64,000 bases of DNA from CAYVHB01 sp964450865 (GTDB lineage: Bacteria > Bacillota > Clostridia > Saccharofermentanales > UBA5734). The position numbers were made by a program, and so were the translations under genes. A model generated the notes under the pieces. The model was not told where the DNA came from, did no database searches, and saw only the letters and a program-made list of their open reading frames with translations. The DNA lies in the NCBI GenBank assembly GCA_964450865.1, contig CAYVHB010000009.1:1-64000 (forward strand), read 5' to 3'. Shown here one piece after another: positions 32,987-42,723 of this stretch (positions are counted from its first letter, which is position 1; every line of letters starts with the position of its first letter).

Positions 32987-33722
32987 GATCAAGCGGATCG
33001 GCCGGCTCAAGGTCGACGATCCGGTACAGTCCGGCTATTTCCGTATCGGTTAATTCCCGCCATTGGCCAGGTGCCAGCGTCTCATCCAGCTCGACCGGTC
33101 CGATCGACAGCCGCTGCAGGCTGGTGACCGTGCGACCGGTTGCCAGCATCATGCGTTTGACCTGGTGAAACTTCCCTTCGTGAATCGTCAGACGGGCATG
33201 GTGGGCGTCGCTGATTTCCAGCCGGGCCGGCTGGCAGACCAGGCCGTCAGCCAGTTGCAGGCCCTGTGCCAGCAAGGTAACATCCGCTGCCTCAAAAGGC
33301 CGGCCTGTTGTCGTCAGGGCATAAGTTTTCCAGACTTCCCAGCGGGGATTAGCCAGGCGATGACCGAGTGTTCCGTCATTGGTCAGGATCAGCAGGCCGG
33401 TGGTGTCAATATCCAGCCGGCCGACCGGAAACACGCCGGTGTGCAGCCAGTTGGCGGGAATCAGCTCGGCGATGGTCCGCTGGCGCGGATCGTCAAGCGC
33501 CGTGATCAGCCCGGCCGGTTTATGCAGCATCAGATGAACGTAATGACGGATGCGGGCCGGCGTTCCGGCCACCGAAATCCGCTGGCGCAAGCTGTCAGGG
33601 ACAGACAGGCCCGGATCATGGACGATGACCCCGTCCAGTGTCACCAGTCCCAGGCGGATCAGTTCTTTAACCTCGGTCCGGGAGCCAAAACCGGAATTGG
33701 CCAGACAACGATCGATTCGCAT
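32979..33722 (-). CDS. RsuA/RluB-family pseudouridine synthase
   Basis: 247 residues with an N-terminal S4 RNA-binding domain (MRIDRCLANSGFGSRTEVKE) and the family catalytic motif GRLDIDTTGLLIL (Asp near residue 102), then HEGKFHQVKRMM. It isomerises a uridine in ribosomal RNA. Its last codons run into the tandem repeat array, so the C-terminal tail (EPADPLDLA) may have been replaced by repeat expansion. Which rRNA site it modifies cannot be told. Confidence 0.92.
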   Translation of the reverse strand: MRIDRCLANSGFGSRTEVKELIRLGLVTLDGVIVHDPGLSVPDSLRQRISVAGTPARIRHYVHLMLHKPAGLITALDDPRQRTIAELIPANWLHTGVFPVGRLDIDTTGLLILTNDGTLGHRLANPRWEVWKTYALTTTGRPFEAADVTLLAQGLQLADGLVCQPARLEISDAHHARLTIHEGKFHQVKRMMLATGRTVTSLQRLSIGPVELDETLAPGQWRELTDTEIAGLYRIVDLEPADPLDLA

Positions 33723-33773
33723 CGGGGGGTTACCTCAATATTCTGACAAAATATGCAATTAAATGCTAATAAA

Positions 33774-33803
33774 TTGCAACTAAGTTCCATTTGGTGATAT
33801 AAT
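33774..33803 (+). promoter_or_regulatory. Promoter of the Smr gene
   Basis: TTGCAA (33774-33779), 18-bp spacer and TATAAT (33798-33803) preceded by TG, an extended -10. A second TATAAT overlaps at 33803-33808. Confidence 0.65.
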
Positions 33804-33843
33804 ATAATGATTATCGCAATTCCTGAAGGGGGTATTATACAGC

Positions 33844-34194
33844 ATGGCAGCCAGTCTGATCAACCTGGAGCAAGGTATGCCAAAGGTCGAATCTGCTATG
33901 ATTCGCTTGCGGCTGGAATTGTCCACCCTGCGGCGTGTCGGTGTTCAGACCGTTAAAATCATTCACGGTTATGGTTCCAACGGTTCCGGCGGGGCAATTC
34001 GTTCCGCCACCCATCAATATTTAAGTGAACAGCAAAAGCAGGGCCGGATCAGGGCCTATTGTCCCGGCGAAAGCTTCGGGCCCTTCGAAAACAGCGGCCG
34101 CAACATTGTCCAGCTGGCCCCGGCCTTTCGCAAGGACCCCGACTGGGGCCGCCAGAATGACGGCGTTACCGTGGTGGTTCTCGGGCGCGAATGA
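33844..34194 (+). CDS. Stand-alone Smr-domain protein
   Basis: 116 residues containing the Smr core: an N-terminal EQGMPKVESAMIRLRLELST, then VKIIHGYGSNGSGGAIRSAT in place of the usual HGxGxG loop. Smr domains are nicking nucleases or RNA-cleaving modules in MutS2 and ribosome rescue factors. Here the domain is alone, with GAAGGGGG upstream. Cytosolic; target unknown. Confidence 0.82.
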   Translation: MAASLINLEQGMPKVESAMIRLRLELSTLRRVGVQTVKIIHGYGSNGSGGAIRSATHQYLSEQQKQGRIRAYCPGESFGPFENSGRNIVQLAPAFRKDPDWGRQNDGVTVVVLGRE

Positions 34195-34227
34195 CCACCA
34201 GGCCCGGGTGGTTTGCCTGATCCGTGC

Positions 34228-34286
34228 GGTCATTCCCGGCCATGATCAGCCTGGCTGGTCATTCACGGCCATGAATAGCCCTGGCT
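34228..34286. repeat. Imperfect 29-30-bp direct repeat downstream of the Smr gene
   Basis: Two units beginning GGTCATTCMCGGCCATGA and ending AGCCTGGCT or AGCCCTGGCT, plus a third partial unit (GACCACGATCAGCCTGGCC). It lies in the non-coding gap before the pst promoter. Confidence 0.7.
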
Positions 34287-34339
34287 GACCACGATCAGCC
34301 TGGCCCGGGCGGCCCATTATCAGTCCTCCCGGCCGCTGT

Positions 34340-34367
34340 TTAACCTGTTTTTTACATGGAGTTAATC
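34340..34367 (+). promoter_or_regulatory. Pho box upstream of pstS
   Basis: TTAACC (34340-34345), TTTACA (34351-34356) and TTAATC (34362-34367) recur every 11 bp, the pattern bound by PhoP/PhoB-type response regulators in Gram-positive bacteria. It lies ~75 bp before pstS. The regulator is presumably the OmpR-type protein encoded at 39765. Confidence 0.75.
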
Positions 34368-34440
34368 TGATCCTGATGTGACCTTGTTAACATGCTGATG
34401 AGTCATCATGCTGTTGAAATCATTCGCAGGAGGCACCATC

Positions 34441-35376
34441 ATGAAAGATTTCTCACAAACCGTCCGGGACAGCAAGGCCCGCCGTCTGCATTGCCTGCTT
34501 GCCAGCCTGCTGACACTTGCCGTTTTGCTGCTCGCCAGCGGATCACTGACCGCCTGCGCACCGGATCCGGGTATTCCATTTAATACCACCGGCCAGTCCA
34601 GCGGCCAGAACGGCTCATCATCACCGACTGCCGCGCGTCCTGCTGAGCTTAGCGGCAAGATCGTCGCCGCGGGCTCAACGTCCATGGAAGAACTGATGGT
34701 GGCCCTTGGTGAAGCCTTCATGGCGGTTAATCCCCAGGTCACAGTGGAAGTCCAGGGAGGCGGCTCCAGCACCGGTGTCAAAAATGTCGATGCCGGGATC
34801 ATTGATATTGGCAGCGCCTCACGCGCACTCAAGCCTGAAGAACTGACGCTGGGTCTCAATGAACACATCATTGCTATCGATGGCATTGTCGTGGCCGTTC
34901 ATCCGGATAACCCCATCCAGAACCTGACCACGCAACAGCTCGTTGCTATCTTCACCGATAAAGTCAATAATTGGCAAGAAGTGGGCGGCGCCGATGCGCC
35001 GATTGTTGTTGTGCTGCGCGAAGCCGGCTCCGGAACGCGCGACGGCTTTGAAGAAATATTGCAGATCAAGGACCAGAGTGTCGGTGACCAGGAAGTGAAT
35101 GAAACCGGCGTCGTGAAAAGTACCGTCAGCAGCAATCCCTATGCGATCGGCTATCTGTCACTGGGTAAACTGGATGACACGATTAAAGCCGTCGCTGTCG
35201 ATGGTGTCCGGCCTGCTGAAGCGACCGTACTTGATAAGACTTATAAGATCCAGCGGCCGTTCCTCAGCCTGACCAAAGGTATCGAAACAGACTTGATTCA
35301 AGCTTTCTATGACTTTATTTTCAGTGTCGAGGGCCAGGCCATGGTTGAGAAAAAAGGCTTCTGCCCGGTTCGCTGA
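34441..35376 (+). CDS. pstS: Phosphate-binding lipoprotein PstS
   Basis: 311 residues from MKDFSQTVRDSKARR, with GGAGG 7 nt upstream. The lipobox is SLTAC near residue 38. The mature domain shows the phosphate-binding pattern: AAGSTSMEELM, GGGSSTGVKNV, REAGSGTRDGFEE and SNPYAIGYLSL. It captures phosphate outside the membrane for PstCA. First gene of the pst-pho operon. Confidence 0.96.
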   Translation: MKDFSQTVRDSKARRLHCLLASLLTLAVLLLASGSLTACAPDPGIPFNTTGQSSGQNGSSSPTAARPAELSGKIVAAGSTSMEELMVALGEAFMAVNPQVTVEVQGGGSSTGVKNVDAGIIDIGSASRALKPEELTLGLNEHIIAIDGIVVAVHPDNPIQNLTTQQLVAIFTDKVNNWQEVGGADAPIVVVLREAGSGTRDGFEEILQIKDQSVGDQEVNETGVVKSTVSSNPYAIGYLSLGKLDDTIKAVAVDGVRPAEATVLDKTYKIQRPFLSLTKGIETDLIQAFYDFIFSVEGQAMVEKKGFCPVR

Positions 35377-35405
35377 AGACTGTGGCGAGCAAGAAGGGAG
35401 TCCTT

Positions 35406-37127
35406 GTGCAGATGAACGCTAAACACGTCATGCAAGAACCTGGCTCGTCCCCACGGGCACAACTGCAATCCGGATCACCGGCTGCGGGTGGATCGTTTGA
35501 AGTGGCCGGACCGGGATTGGCCGGTTGGGGCCGTCCAGGCCGCTCAGCGCTACCGGCTCATTTTACCCCTGACGCGGATACGCTCCTGGCCGCGGATACG
35601 TTTCAGGCTGCTGATACGCTGTCAGCTGCTGATGCACTGTCGGTTGAACGGGATCCAGGTTTGCCATTGCGCCGGTTTGTGCGCGGCTGGTTTCAAAAAC
35701 GGGCCGTCTCACTGCGCTGGCTGGTCGCGCTGCTGCTGGTTACCGCCAGCCTGATTGCCAGCTTTCTGCCGCAATATGCCGTGATTATTGTCGACCGCCT
35801 CTACCTGCCACCCGGCTGGCGCCTTCTGCTGGCACCCCTCTCCTATCAGGGTGTTATCCTGGCCTACCCCTGGCTGGCCCGCCTGGCTGAAGGCCTGGTC
35901 CTGGGCAGCCTGCTCGGTGCACTGGCTTTACTCTTGTGGCATGGCTGGCAATTGCTCAAGGCTCACCGGGCTGGGCGTGCGGTCCGGGCATCGCTACCGG
36001 CTCCGATACCGTCTGCGACCCCGTCTTCAGCCGCCCAGGTGCCGTCTGCACCATCATTGGCCCAGCTGCGGCCACCCGGCCTGATCGCCGGCCTGCTGGC
36101 GCTCGCTGCCGCCGGGCGGCTCGTTTCGCTGCTGGGCATGGCCAATTTGCCAGCGATGCTGAAGACACTGGACCTGCCCACACCGCTGATTATCACCAAT
36201 ACCGCTCCTTACTACACTCAGTTGCTGGCGCCCTTGCTGGCGCTGGTCCTGGTGTTGTGGCAAAAAAAAGGCGAGGCCTTTGCCCAGGCTGTCTTTCAGG
36301 CCAGCGCGTATATTTCTGTTGCATCCGTGGCCATGATAACATTCTACATGCTGGTGGCCGGCTTGCCGGCCGTCATTGAAATCGGTCCGCTGAATTTCCT
36401 GTTTGGCACGGTCTGGAAACCGACCAGTTCGACCCTGCCCCAGTTTGGCGTGCTGCCGATGATGCTGGCGACTGTGGCGGCCACGGTCGGCGCGGTCCTG
36501 ATCGGCGTTCCGGTCGGGCTGCTGACGTCCGTTTTCCTCGCGGAAATCGCCCCGCCCCGGCTGGCTGACCTGGTCCGGCCGGCGATTGAGCTGCTGGCCG
36601 GGATTCCTTCGGTCATCTATGGTTTTTTTGGCCTGCAATTATTGGTGCCGCTGGTGGCCCGCCTGTTTAATCTGCCAACCGGTGCCAATTTGTTTTCAGC
36701 CATTATCATCCTGGCCATCATGATCCTGCCCACGATCATCAGTACGGCTGAAACCGGCCTGCGCGGGGTGCCTTCAGCCTATAAAGAAGCCTCGCTGGCC
36801 CTTGGCGCCACCCATGTGATGACTATTTTCAAGGTGCTGATCCCGGCTGCGGCCTCCCCCATCCTTTCCGGTGTGATTCTCGGTGTCGGCCGGGCCATCG
36901 GCGAAACAATGGCCGTGATCATGGTAGCCGGCAATGTACCCAACCTCCCCGGCCTGTTTACAGCCGTGCGGCCGCTGACGGTCGGCATTGCCCTGGAAAT
37001 GAGTTACGCCTCCGGTCTCCATCAGCAAGCCCTGTTCGCGATTGGCCTGGTCCTGTTCATTTTTATCATGCTGGTCAACATATCCTTCAGCTATCTGGCC
37101 CGCAAGGGAGGTGGTGCCCGTGGATAA
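35406..37127 (+). CDS. pstC: Phosphate permease PstC with large N-terminal extension
   Basis: About 573 residues from a GTG (35406) 5 nt after AAGGGAG; an ATG at 35412 is the alternative. The family domain occupies only the last ~300 residues (AYISVASVAMITFYMLVAGL onward, with the EAA loop LALGATHVMTIFKVLIPAA). The extension holds an unstructured stretch with four ADTLLA-like hexapeptides coded by 18-bp repeats (35574-35645), then about five extra hydrophobic segments between ~105 and 290. Typical PstC proteins are ~300 residues. It overlaps pstA by 8 nt. Confidence 0.9.
   Translation: MQMNAKHVMQEPGSSPRAQLQSGSPAAGGSFEVAGPGLAGWGRPGRSALPAHFTPDADTLLAADTFQAADTLSAADALSVERDPGLPLRRFVRGWFQKRAVSLRWLVALLLVTASLIASFLPQYAVIIVDRLYLPPGWRLLLAPLSYQGVILAYPWLARLAEGLVLGSLLGALALLLWHGWQLLKAHRAGRAVRASLPAPIPSATPSSAAQVPSAPSLAQLRPPGLIAGLLALAAAGRLVSLLGMANLPAMLKTLDLPTPLIITNTAPYYTQLLAPLLALVLVLWQKKGEAFAQAVFQASAYISVASVAMITFYMLVAGLPAVIEIGPLNFLFGTVWKPTSSTLPQFGVLPMMLATVAATVGAVLIGVPVGLLTSVFLAEIAPPRLADLVRPAIELLAGIPSVIYGFFGLQLLVPLVARLFNLPTGANLFSAIIILAIMILPTIISTAETGLRGVPSAYKEASLALGATHVMTIFKVLIPAAASPILSGVILGVGRAIGETMAVIMVAGNVPNLPGLFTAVRPLTVGIALEMSYASGLHQQALFAIGLVLFIFIMLVNISFSYLARKGGGARG
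35574..35645. repeat. 18-bp tandem repeat, four copies, inside pstC
   Basis: Units starting GCGGATACGCTC, GCGGATACGTTT, GCTGATACGCTG and GCTGATGCACTG encode ADTLLA, ADTFQA, ADTLSA and ADALSV. The reading frame is kept. Confidence 0.85.
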
Positions 37128-37983
37128 GACACCAGTCCTGCAGCGCAAGCCCAATCGTCTCAAAGACAACCTGCTGCTTGCGGCCATCTGGCTGAGTGCC
37201 CTGCTGACCGTGGCTGTCCTGCTGCTGATCATCGGCTTTATCCTGGTCAACGGGGTGCCGCATATTACCTGGCGTTTCCTCAGCGACCCGTATTTCGAAA
37301 GCACAGATCAGAAGGGCATCCTGCCGATGATCATCAATACCCTCTACCTGGTCCTGCTGACTTTGCTTTTTGCGACGCCAATCGGGATCAGTACGGCCAT
37401 ATACCTCACCCAATATGCCCGCCAGGGACGGCTGGTCCGCATCATCCGCTTCACAACCGAGACCCTGGCCGGCATCCCGTCGATTATTTACGGTCTGTTC
37501 GGCTTTGCCCTCTTTGTCTCATTTCTCAAGTTTGGCTATTCGATCCTGGCCGGTTCCCTGACTCTGACGATCATGGTCCTGCCAACCATTGTCCGGACGA
37601 CTGAGGAGGCCCTTCTGGCCGTACCAGTACAATACAAGGAGGGGGCCCTGGCCCTCGGTGCCAACAAGCTGCGGGTCATCCTGGGCATCATGCTGCCCAG
37701 TGCCAGCCCGGGCATCCTGACTGCCATTATCCTGGCGATGGGCCGGATTGTTGGTGAATCGGCGGCCCTGATGTTCACAGCCGGCCTGGTACCGGCCATG
37801 CCCAAGGATTTTCTCAGCCACATCATGGCTTCAGGCCGTTCTCTGACCTTGCATCTTTATCAGCTTGCGATGCGTGGCGAGGCCCTGGAACAGACCTATG
37901 CCACCGGTGCCGTCCTGCTGATCATTGTCTTTGTCCTGAATCGTCTGGCTAAAAGCCTGGCCCGCCTGGCCCGGCGCGGCTGA
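37120..37983 (+). CDS. pstA: Phosphate permease PstA
   Basis: 287 residues from GTG (VDKTPVLQRKPN), 8 nt after AAGGGAGG and overlapping the end of pstC. Six transmembrane segments and the permease loop ALALGANKLRVILGIMLPSA are visible, along with ETLAGIPSIIYGLFG. It forms the phosphate channel with PstC. Length is normal, unlike PstC. Confidence 0.95.
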   Translation: MDKTPVLQRKPNRLKDNLLLAAIWLSALLTVAVLLLIIGFILVNGVPHITWRFLSDPYFESTDQKGILPMIINTLYLVLLTLLFATPIGISTAIYLTQYARQGRLVRIIRFTTETLAGIPSIIYGLFGFALFVSFLKFGYSILAGSLTLTIMVLPTIVRTTEEALLAVPVQYKEGALALGANKLRVILGIMLPSASPGILTAIILAMGRIVGESAALMFTAGLVPAMPKDFLSHIMASGRSLTLHLYQLAMRGEALEQTYATGAVLLIIVFVLNRLAKSLARLARRG

Positions 37984-38063
37984 GGTCTGGCCCGCCTGGC
38001 CCGGGCTCAGCTAGCCGCACGTTCTTTTGCACCAGTTCCTGGATTTAAAGGAGATAGCAGCCC

Positions 38064-38978
<915 letters not shown>

Positions 38979-39109
38979 GCAAGCCCTGCCGGTCGCGGCT
39001 TTCGCATTGCCGGATGGCTCCGGGGCGGGCAGCCTGCGAGTGCCTATAGCCGATAGACTGATCAGATGATATCGACTGCAGGTGATCATAATCAGGAGGG
39101 ATTATATAT

Positions 39110-39772
39110 ATGGTGATCCGGGTTGAATTTCAAAAAGAACTGGATGCCCTGCATCAGGAGATCATCCGGATGGGCGCGACGGTTGAACAGGCGATCAATG
39201 AGGCTGTGCTGGCCCTGACCGATATGGACCTTGAACGGGCCAGGCGCGTTATCGAACAAGATGACATTGTCGATGAGATGGAACGCCAGATCGATCGCCA
39301 CTGCGTCGAAATCATCGCCCGCCAGCAGCCGGTTGCCCGGGACCTGCGCGATGTTACGTCAACACTCAAGCTGATCACCGACCTTGAGCGGATCGCTGAC
39401 CACGCCAGCGATATCTGCGAACGCGTCAGCGAGATCTGCTCCCATGACAACCGGATTCAGGTGCCCTACGACATCATCACGATTGCGAATGTTGCCAAGG
39501 AGATGCTGCGCGGGGCCCTTGATGCCTACGTCAGCCGCAATGAGGAGAAGGCCAGCCAGGTCATTCACATGGATGACCGGGTGGATGAACTCTATCGCAA
39601 GCTGAAGAAATATCTGGCGCATCTGATGACCGTCGACCCCGAATACGTCGAGCAGCTGGTCGACATGCTGCTGATCTGCAAGTATTTTGAACGGATTGCC
39701 GATCATGCCCAGAACGTGGCCGAATGGGTGCTGTTCTTTATCAAGGGACGGCACATGAATTACAATGACTGA
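39110..39772 (+). CDS. phoU: Phosphate signalling protein PhoU
   Basis: 220 residues forming two three-helix repeats, each with the metal-binding ER(I)ADHA motif (DLERIADHASDICE and YFERIADHAQNVAE). It links PstSCAB to the PhoR kinase. CAGGAGGG lies upstream. It overlaps the response-regulator start by 8 nt. Confidence 0.96.
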   Translation: MVIRVEFQKELDALHQEIIRMGATVEQAINEAVLALTDMDLERARRVIEQDDIVDEMERQIDRHCVEIIARQQPVARDLRDVTSTLKLITDLERIADHASDICERVSEICSHDNRIQVPYDIITIANVAKEMLRGALDAYVSRNEEKASQVIHMDDRVDELYRKLKKYLAHLMTVDPEYVEQLVDMLLICKYFERIADHAQNVAEWVLFFIKGRHMNYND

Positions 39773-40790
39773 CGTGGCCCGTCCGTACCCGTCGTCCGCT
39801 CCGCCCGCTGTCCGCCCCCTGATCGTGCTGGTCGAGGACGACGCGGTCATCGCTGAGCTGCTCGAGTTCAATCTGCAAAATGAGGGCTATGCAACCCGCA
39901 GCTTTCGGGACGGTCCGGCGATGTTCGCCGCCCTGCCCGCCCTGGGGCCGGTTGCCCTCTTTATCCTTGACATCATGTTGCCGGGGATGGACGGTTTTGA
40001 AATCTGCGCCAGCCTGAAAAAGGATCCGGCCTTCGAATGGCTGCCTATTCTGATGCTGACCGCCCGCAGCACGGAATTTGACAAGGTTCGTGGCCTGGAA
40101 ACCGGTGCTGATGATTATCTGACCAAGCCTTTTGGCATGCGTGAATTCATGGCCCGCGTGCAGGCCCTGATCCGGCGCTACCGCAAGCTCAACCACCTGC
40201 GCAACCCCCAGGGGAGCTGGCCCCAGCCGGCCGGTGCAGACATCACCGGCCCGGGCGCGGCCCAGTCCGGCATGACGTCTGACAGCCAGGCCTGGCAGCC
40301 CGTGGCCGGCCAGGCTACCCCTGCTGACCGTGCCCCCGGTGCTCAGTCCCCGGCATATAGTCAGTCCCCGGTCGTGCCGGCCGCTGCTTTTTCTGGCCCC
40401 CCGGTCATCCATTCCGGGGCGCCGGCCCCCTATGCGGGTGGACCAGCCGCGCATGCCAGTGCTTCAGCGCCCTATACCGGAGGTCCGGAGCTGATCACCA
40501 GTTACCCGGTGACGATCGATGATGCGCGTCATCGCGTTTATAAGGGACAGCAGGAGATCGAAGTGACCAACCGGGAGTATGAGCTGCTCAAGTTCCTGAT
40601 GCTGCATCGCGGCGTCGCTTACAGCCGGGATGACTTGCTTAATTATGTCTGGGGCTATGAATACATCGGAGAGACCCGGACCGTTGATGTGCACATCCGC
40701 CAGCTGCGGCGCAAGCTTGAAGATGATGACGCCAATCCGGTCCTGATCGAGACAGTCCGCGGCCGTGGTTACCGCTTTCGCGAAGACTGA
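39765..40790 (+). CDS. phoP: PhoB/PhoP-type response regulator with long linker
   Basis: 341 residues. The receiver domain (~18-135) has the acidic pair in VEDD, the phosphoryl-accepting Asp in FILDIMLPGMDG, the Thr in LMLTARS and Lys in LTKPF. The winged-helix domain is ~245-341 (NREYELLKFLMLHRG, RTVDVHIRQLRRKL). Between them is a ~100-residue Pro/Ala/Gly/Ser linker (GAPAPYAGGPAAHASASAPY), far longer than the family norm of ~10-20. It should bind the Pho box before pstS. Confidence 0.93.
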   Translation: MTDVARPYPSSAPPAVRPLIVLVEDDAVIAELLEFNLQNEGYATRSFRDGPAMFAALPALGPVALFILDIMLPGMDGFEICASLKKDPAFEWLPILMLTARSTEFDKVRGLETGADDYLTKPFGMREFMARVQALIRRYRKLNHLRNPQGSWPQPAGADITGPGAAQSGMTSDSQAWQPVAGQATPADRAPGAQSPAYSQSPVVPAAAFSGPPVIHSGAPAPYAGGPAAHASASAPYTGGPELITSYPVTIDDARHRVYKGQQEIEVTNREYELLKFLMLHRGVAYSRDDLLNYVWGYEYIGETRTVDVHIRQLRRKLEDDDANPVLIETVRGRGYRFRED

Positions 40791-40894
40791 AACAGCAGGC
40801 CATGAAGGTCCGGCCGTGTTAATGGATAGTGACCATCCGCCCTGCAGCAACAGGCAATGAATACCAGGTAATGAAGGAACAGGAAGGATCAACC

Positions 40895-42646
40895 ATGCTC
40901 AAGCGAATGTATGCCCTGGTAATTGCGGTCGTAGTCCTGGCGATTCTGGCAACCGGACTGACCGCGTTCCAGATCATTGACCGCTATCATGACCAGATCA
41001 ATCAGGACTACCTGACGTCAGCCGCGACACTCGTGGAACTGGATATGCAAGCCGGGCTGGCCGCGCCGGTGGCAGCCCGGCAGACCCTGCAGGTCTTTGA
41101 TCGCGAAGACCGGCATATGCGGATTACGATTATTGACCGCCAGGGCCAGGTTTTCTTTGACAATGAAGCCAGCACGGAGACGATGGACAATCACCTGTTC
41201 CGGCCCGAGATTGCCCAGGCGATCAAGACGGGTGTCATGGGTTCAGCGGTCCGGCGCAGCCAGACCTTGCACATCGATATGCTCTATATCGCGGTCTATT
41301 CCTCAAGCCTGGACCTGGTGATCCGGACTTCCATGCCGCTCGACGAACGTCAGACCGGCCTGACCGGGCTCTTGACCAGTATGCTGGTTGTACTGGGACT
41401 GGCGCTCGTGGTCCTGACCGTTGCCGGCGCGTTTCTGGTCCGCCAGATTACACGACCGCTGATTGAGCTCAAGCAAGCGGCCCACAGCATGAGCCGCGGT
41501 CAATACCAGGCCCGGGTCCGCCATTATCATGACGATGGCTCGGAAATCGGTGAACTGGCGATGGCTTTCAATACCATGGCTGAGACCTTGCAGACCAATG
41601 TTCGCGATCTGCAAGATAAAAATGCCCGGCTTGATGCCATTCTCGACTCGATGGCGGTACCCCTGCTGGTTGTCAATCAGAACGCCACCGTTTCATTCAT
41701 GAATATTCATGCCCGGGAAATCTTCGGCCGCAACCTGGACCCGGCCAGCACCGCTTATCCGCTGGTCCTGATCACCCACCATCCGGAAAGTGAACGGCTG
41801 GTCCAGCATGCCCTGGATGCCGGCCAGACGGTTTCAGCCGAACTGACGATTGCAACCGTGCGCGGCAACGTTGTCTTCAATGTGACAGCATCGCCGATCA
41901 AGTCGCCGTTTTCCCAGGGCGCGATCATGACGTTCTACGATATCAGCCAGGCGCGGCAGTTGCAGCGGATGCGCAGCGAATTTGTTGCCAACGTCACCCA
42001 CGAACTGCGGACCCCGCTGACTTCCATACGCGGCTTTATTGAAACGCTGCGCCACGGCGCGGTCAATAATCCGGCCGTGTCGGATCGTTTCCTGGAAATC
42101 ATTGACATTGAGGCTGAACGGCTGCATAAACTGATCAGCGATATCCTCGTCCTCTCGGAAATTGAGGACCTTAGAGAAGATAAAGAACGCGAAACCTTTG
42201 ATCTCAACGCCCTGATTGACGACGTGGCCGTCCTGCTTGACGATATGGCGACCGAGAAAAAGGTCAGCATCATACCGGAAACGGGAGAAGAGCCGATTGC
42301 GGTTTCCGCCAATCGTTACCGGATCAAGCAGATCCTGATCAACCTGATGGATAATGCCATCAAATACAACCGGGAAGGCGGCAAGGTGTTTGTAACCGCC
42401 CGGCGCCAGGGTGACGGCCGGCTGTGTCTGGTGGTACGGGATATGGGAGTCGGTATCGCACCGGAGCACATCGACCGGATCTTTGAGCGATTCTACCGGG
42501 TCGATGCCAGCCGTTCGCGAGAGCTCGGCGGCACAGGCCTGGGACTGTCAATCGTCAAGCACATCGCCCAGCTTTACGGCGGGTATGCCCGCGTCGAAAG
42601 CCAGCCGGGCAGCGGCAGCACATTCACGGTGGTGCTGGACATTTAA
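40895..42646 (+). CDS. phoR: PhoR-type sensor histidine kinase
   Basis: 583 residues from MLKRMYALVIAVVVL, 6-7 nt after AGGAAGG. TM1 is ~5-27, an extracytoplasmic region runs to ~155, TM2 is ~160-182, then HAMP, PAS (~245-350), a HisKA H-box FVANVTHELRTPLTSIRGF, an N-box INLMDNAIKYNREGG and G-boxes (DMGVGIAP, GGTGLGLSIVKHI). It phosphorylates the adjacent regulator when phosphate is low. Longer frames upstream lack a better ribosome site. Confidence 0.94.
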   Translation: MLKRMYALVIAVVVLAILATGLTAFQIIDRYHDQINQDYLTSAATLVELDMQAGLAAPVAARQTLQVFDREDRHMRITIIDRQGQVFFDNEASTETMDNHLFRPEIAQAIKTGVMGSAVRRSQTLHIDMLYIAVYSSSLDLVIRTSMPLDERQTGLTGLLTSMLVVLGLALVVLTVAGAFLVRQITRPLIELKQAAHSMSRGQYQARVRHYHDDGSEIGELAMAFNTMAETLQTNVRDLQDKNARLDAILDSMAVPLLVVNQNATVSFMNIHAREIFGRNLDPASTAYPLVLITHHPESERLVQHALDAGQTVSAELTIATVRGNVVFNVTASPIKSPFSQGAIMTFYDISQARQLQRMRSEFVANVTHELRTPLTSIRGFIETLRHGAVNNPAVSDRFLEIIDIEAERLHKLISDILVLSEIEDLREDKERETFDLNALIDDVAVLLDDMATEKKVSIIPETGEEPIAVSANRYRIKQILINLMDNAIKYNREGGKVFVTARRQGDGRLCLVVRDMGVGIAPEHIDRIFERFYRVDASRSRELGGTGLGLSIVKHIAQLYGGYARVESQPGSGSTFTVVLDI

Positions 42647-42723
42647 AGCAACCACGCTGGCAGCGTCAATATCGCCATCGTCAAGCAAGCAGCATGTTCA
42701 CCGTTGAACAGCGAGGAGATAAC

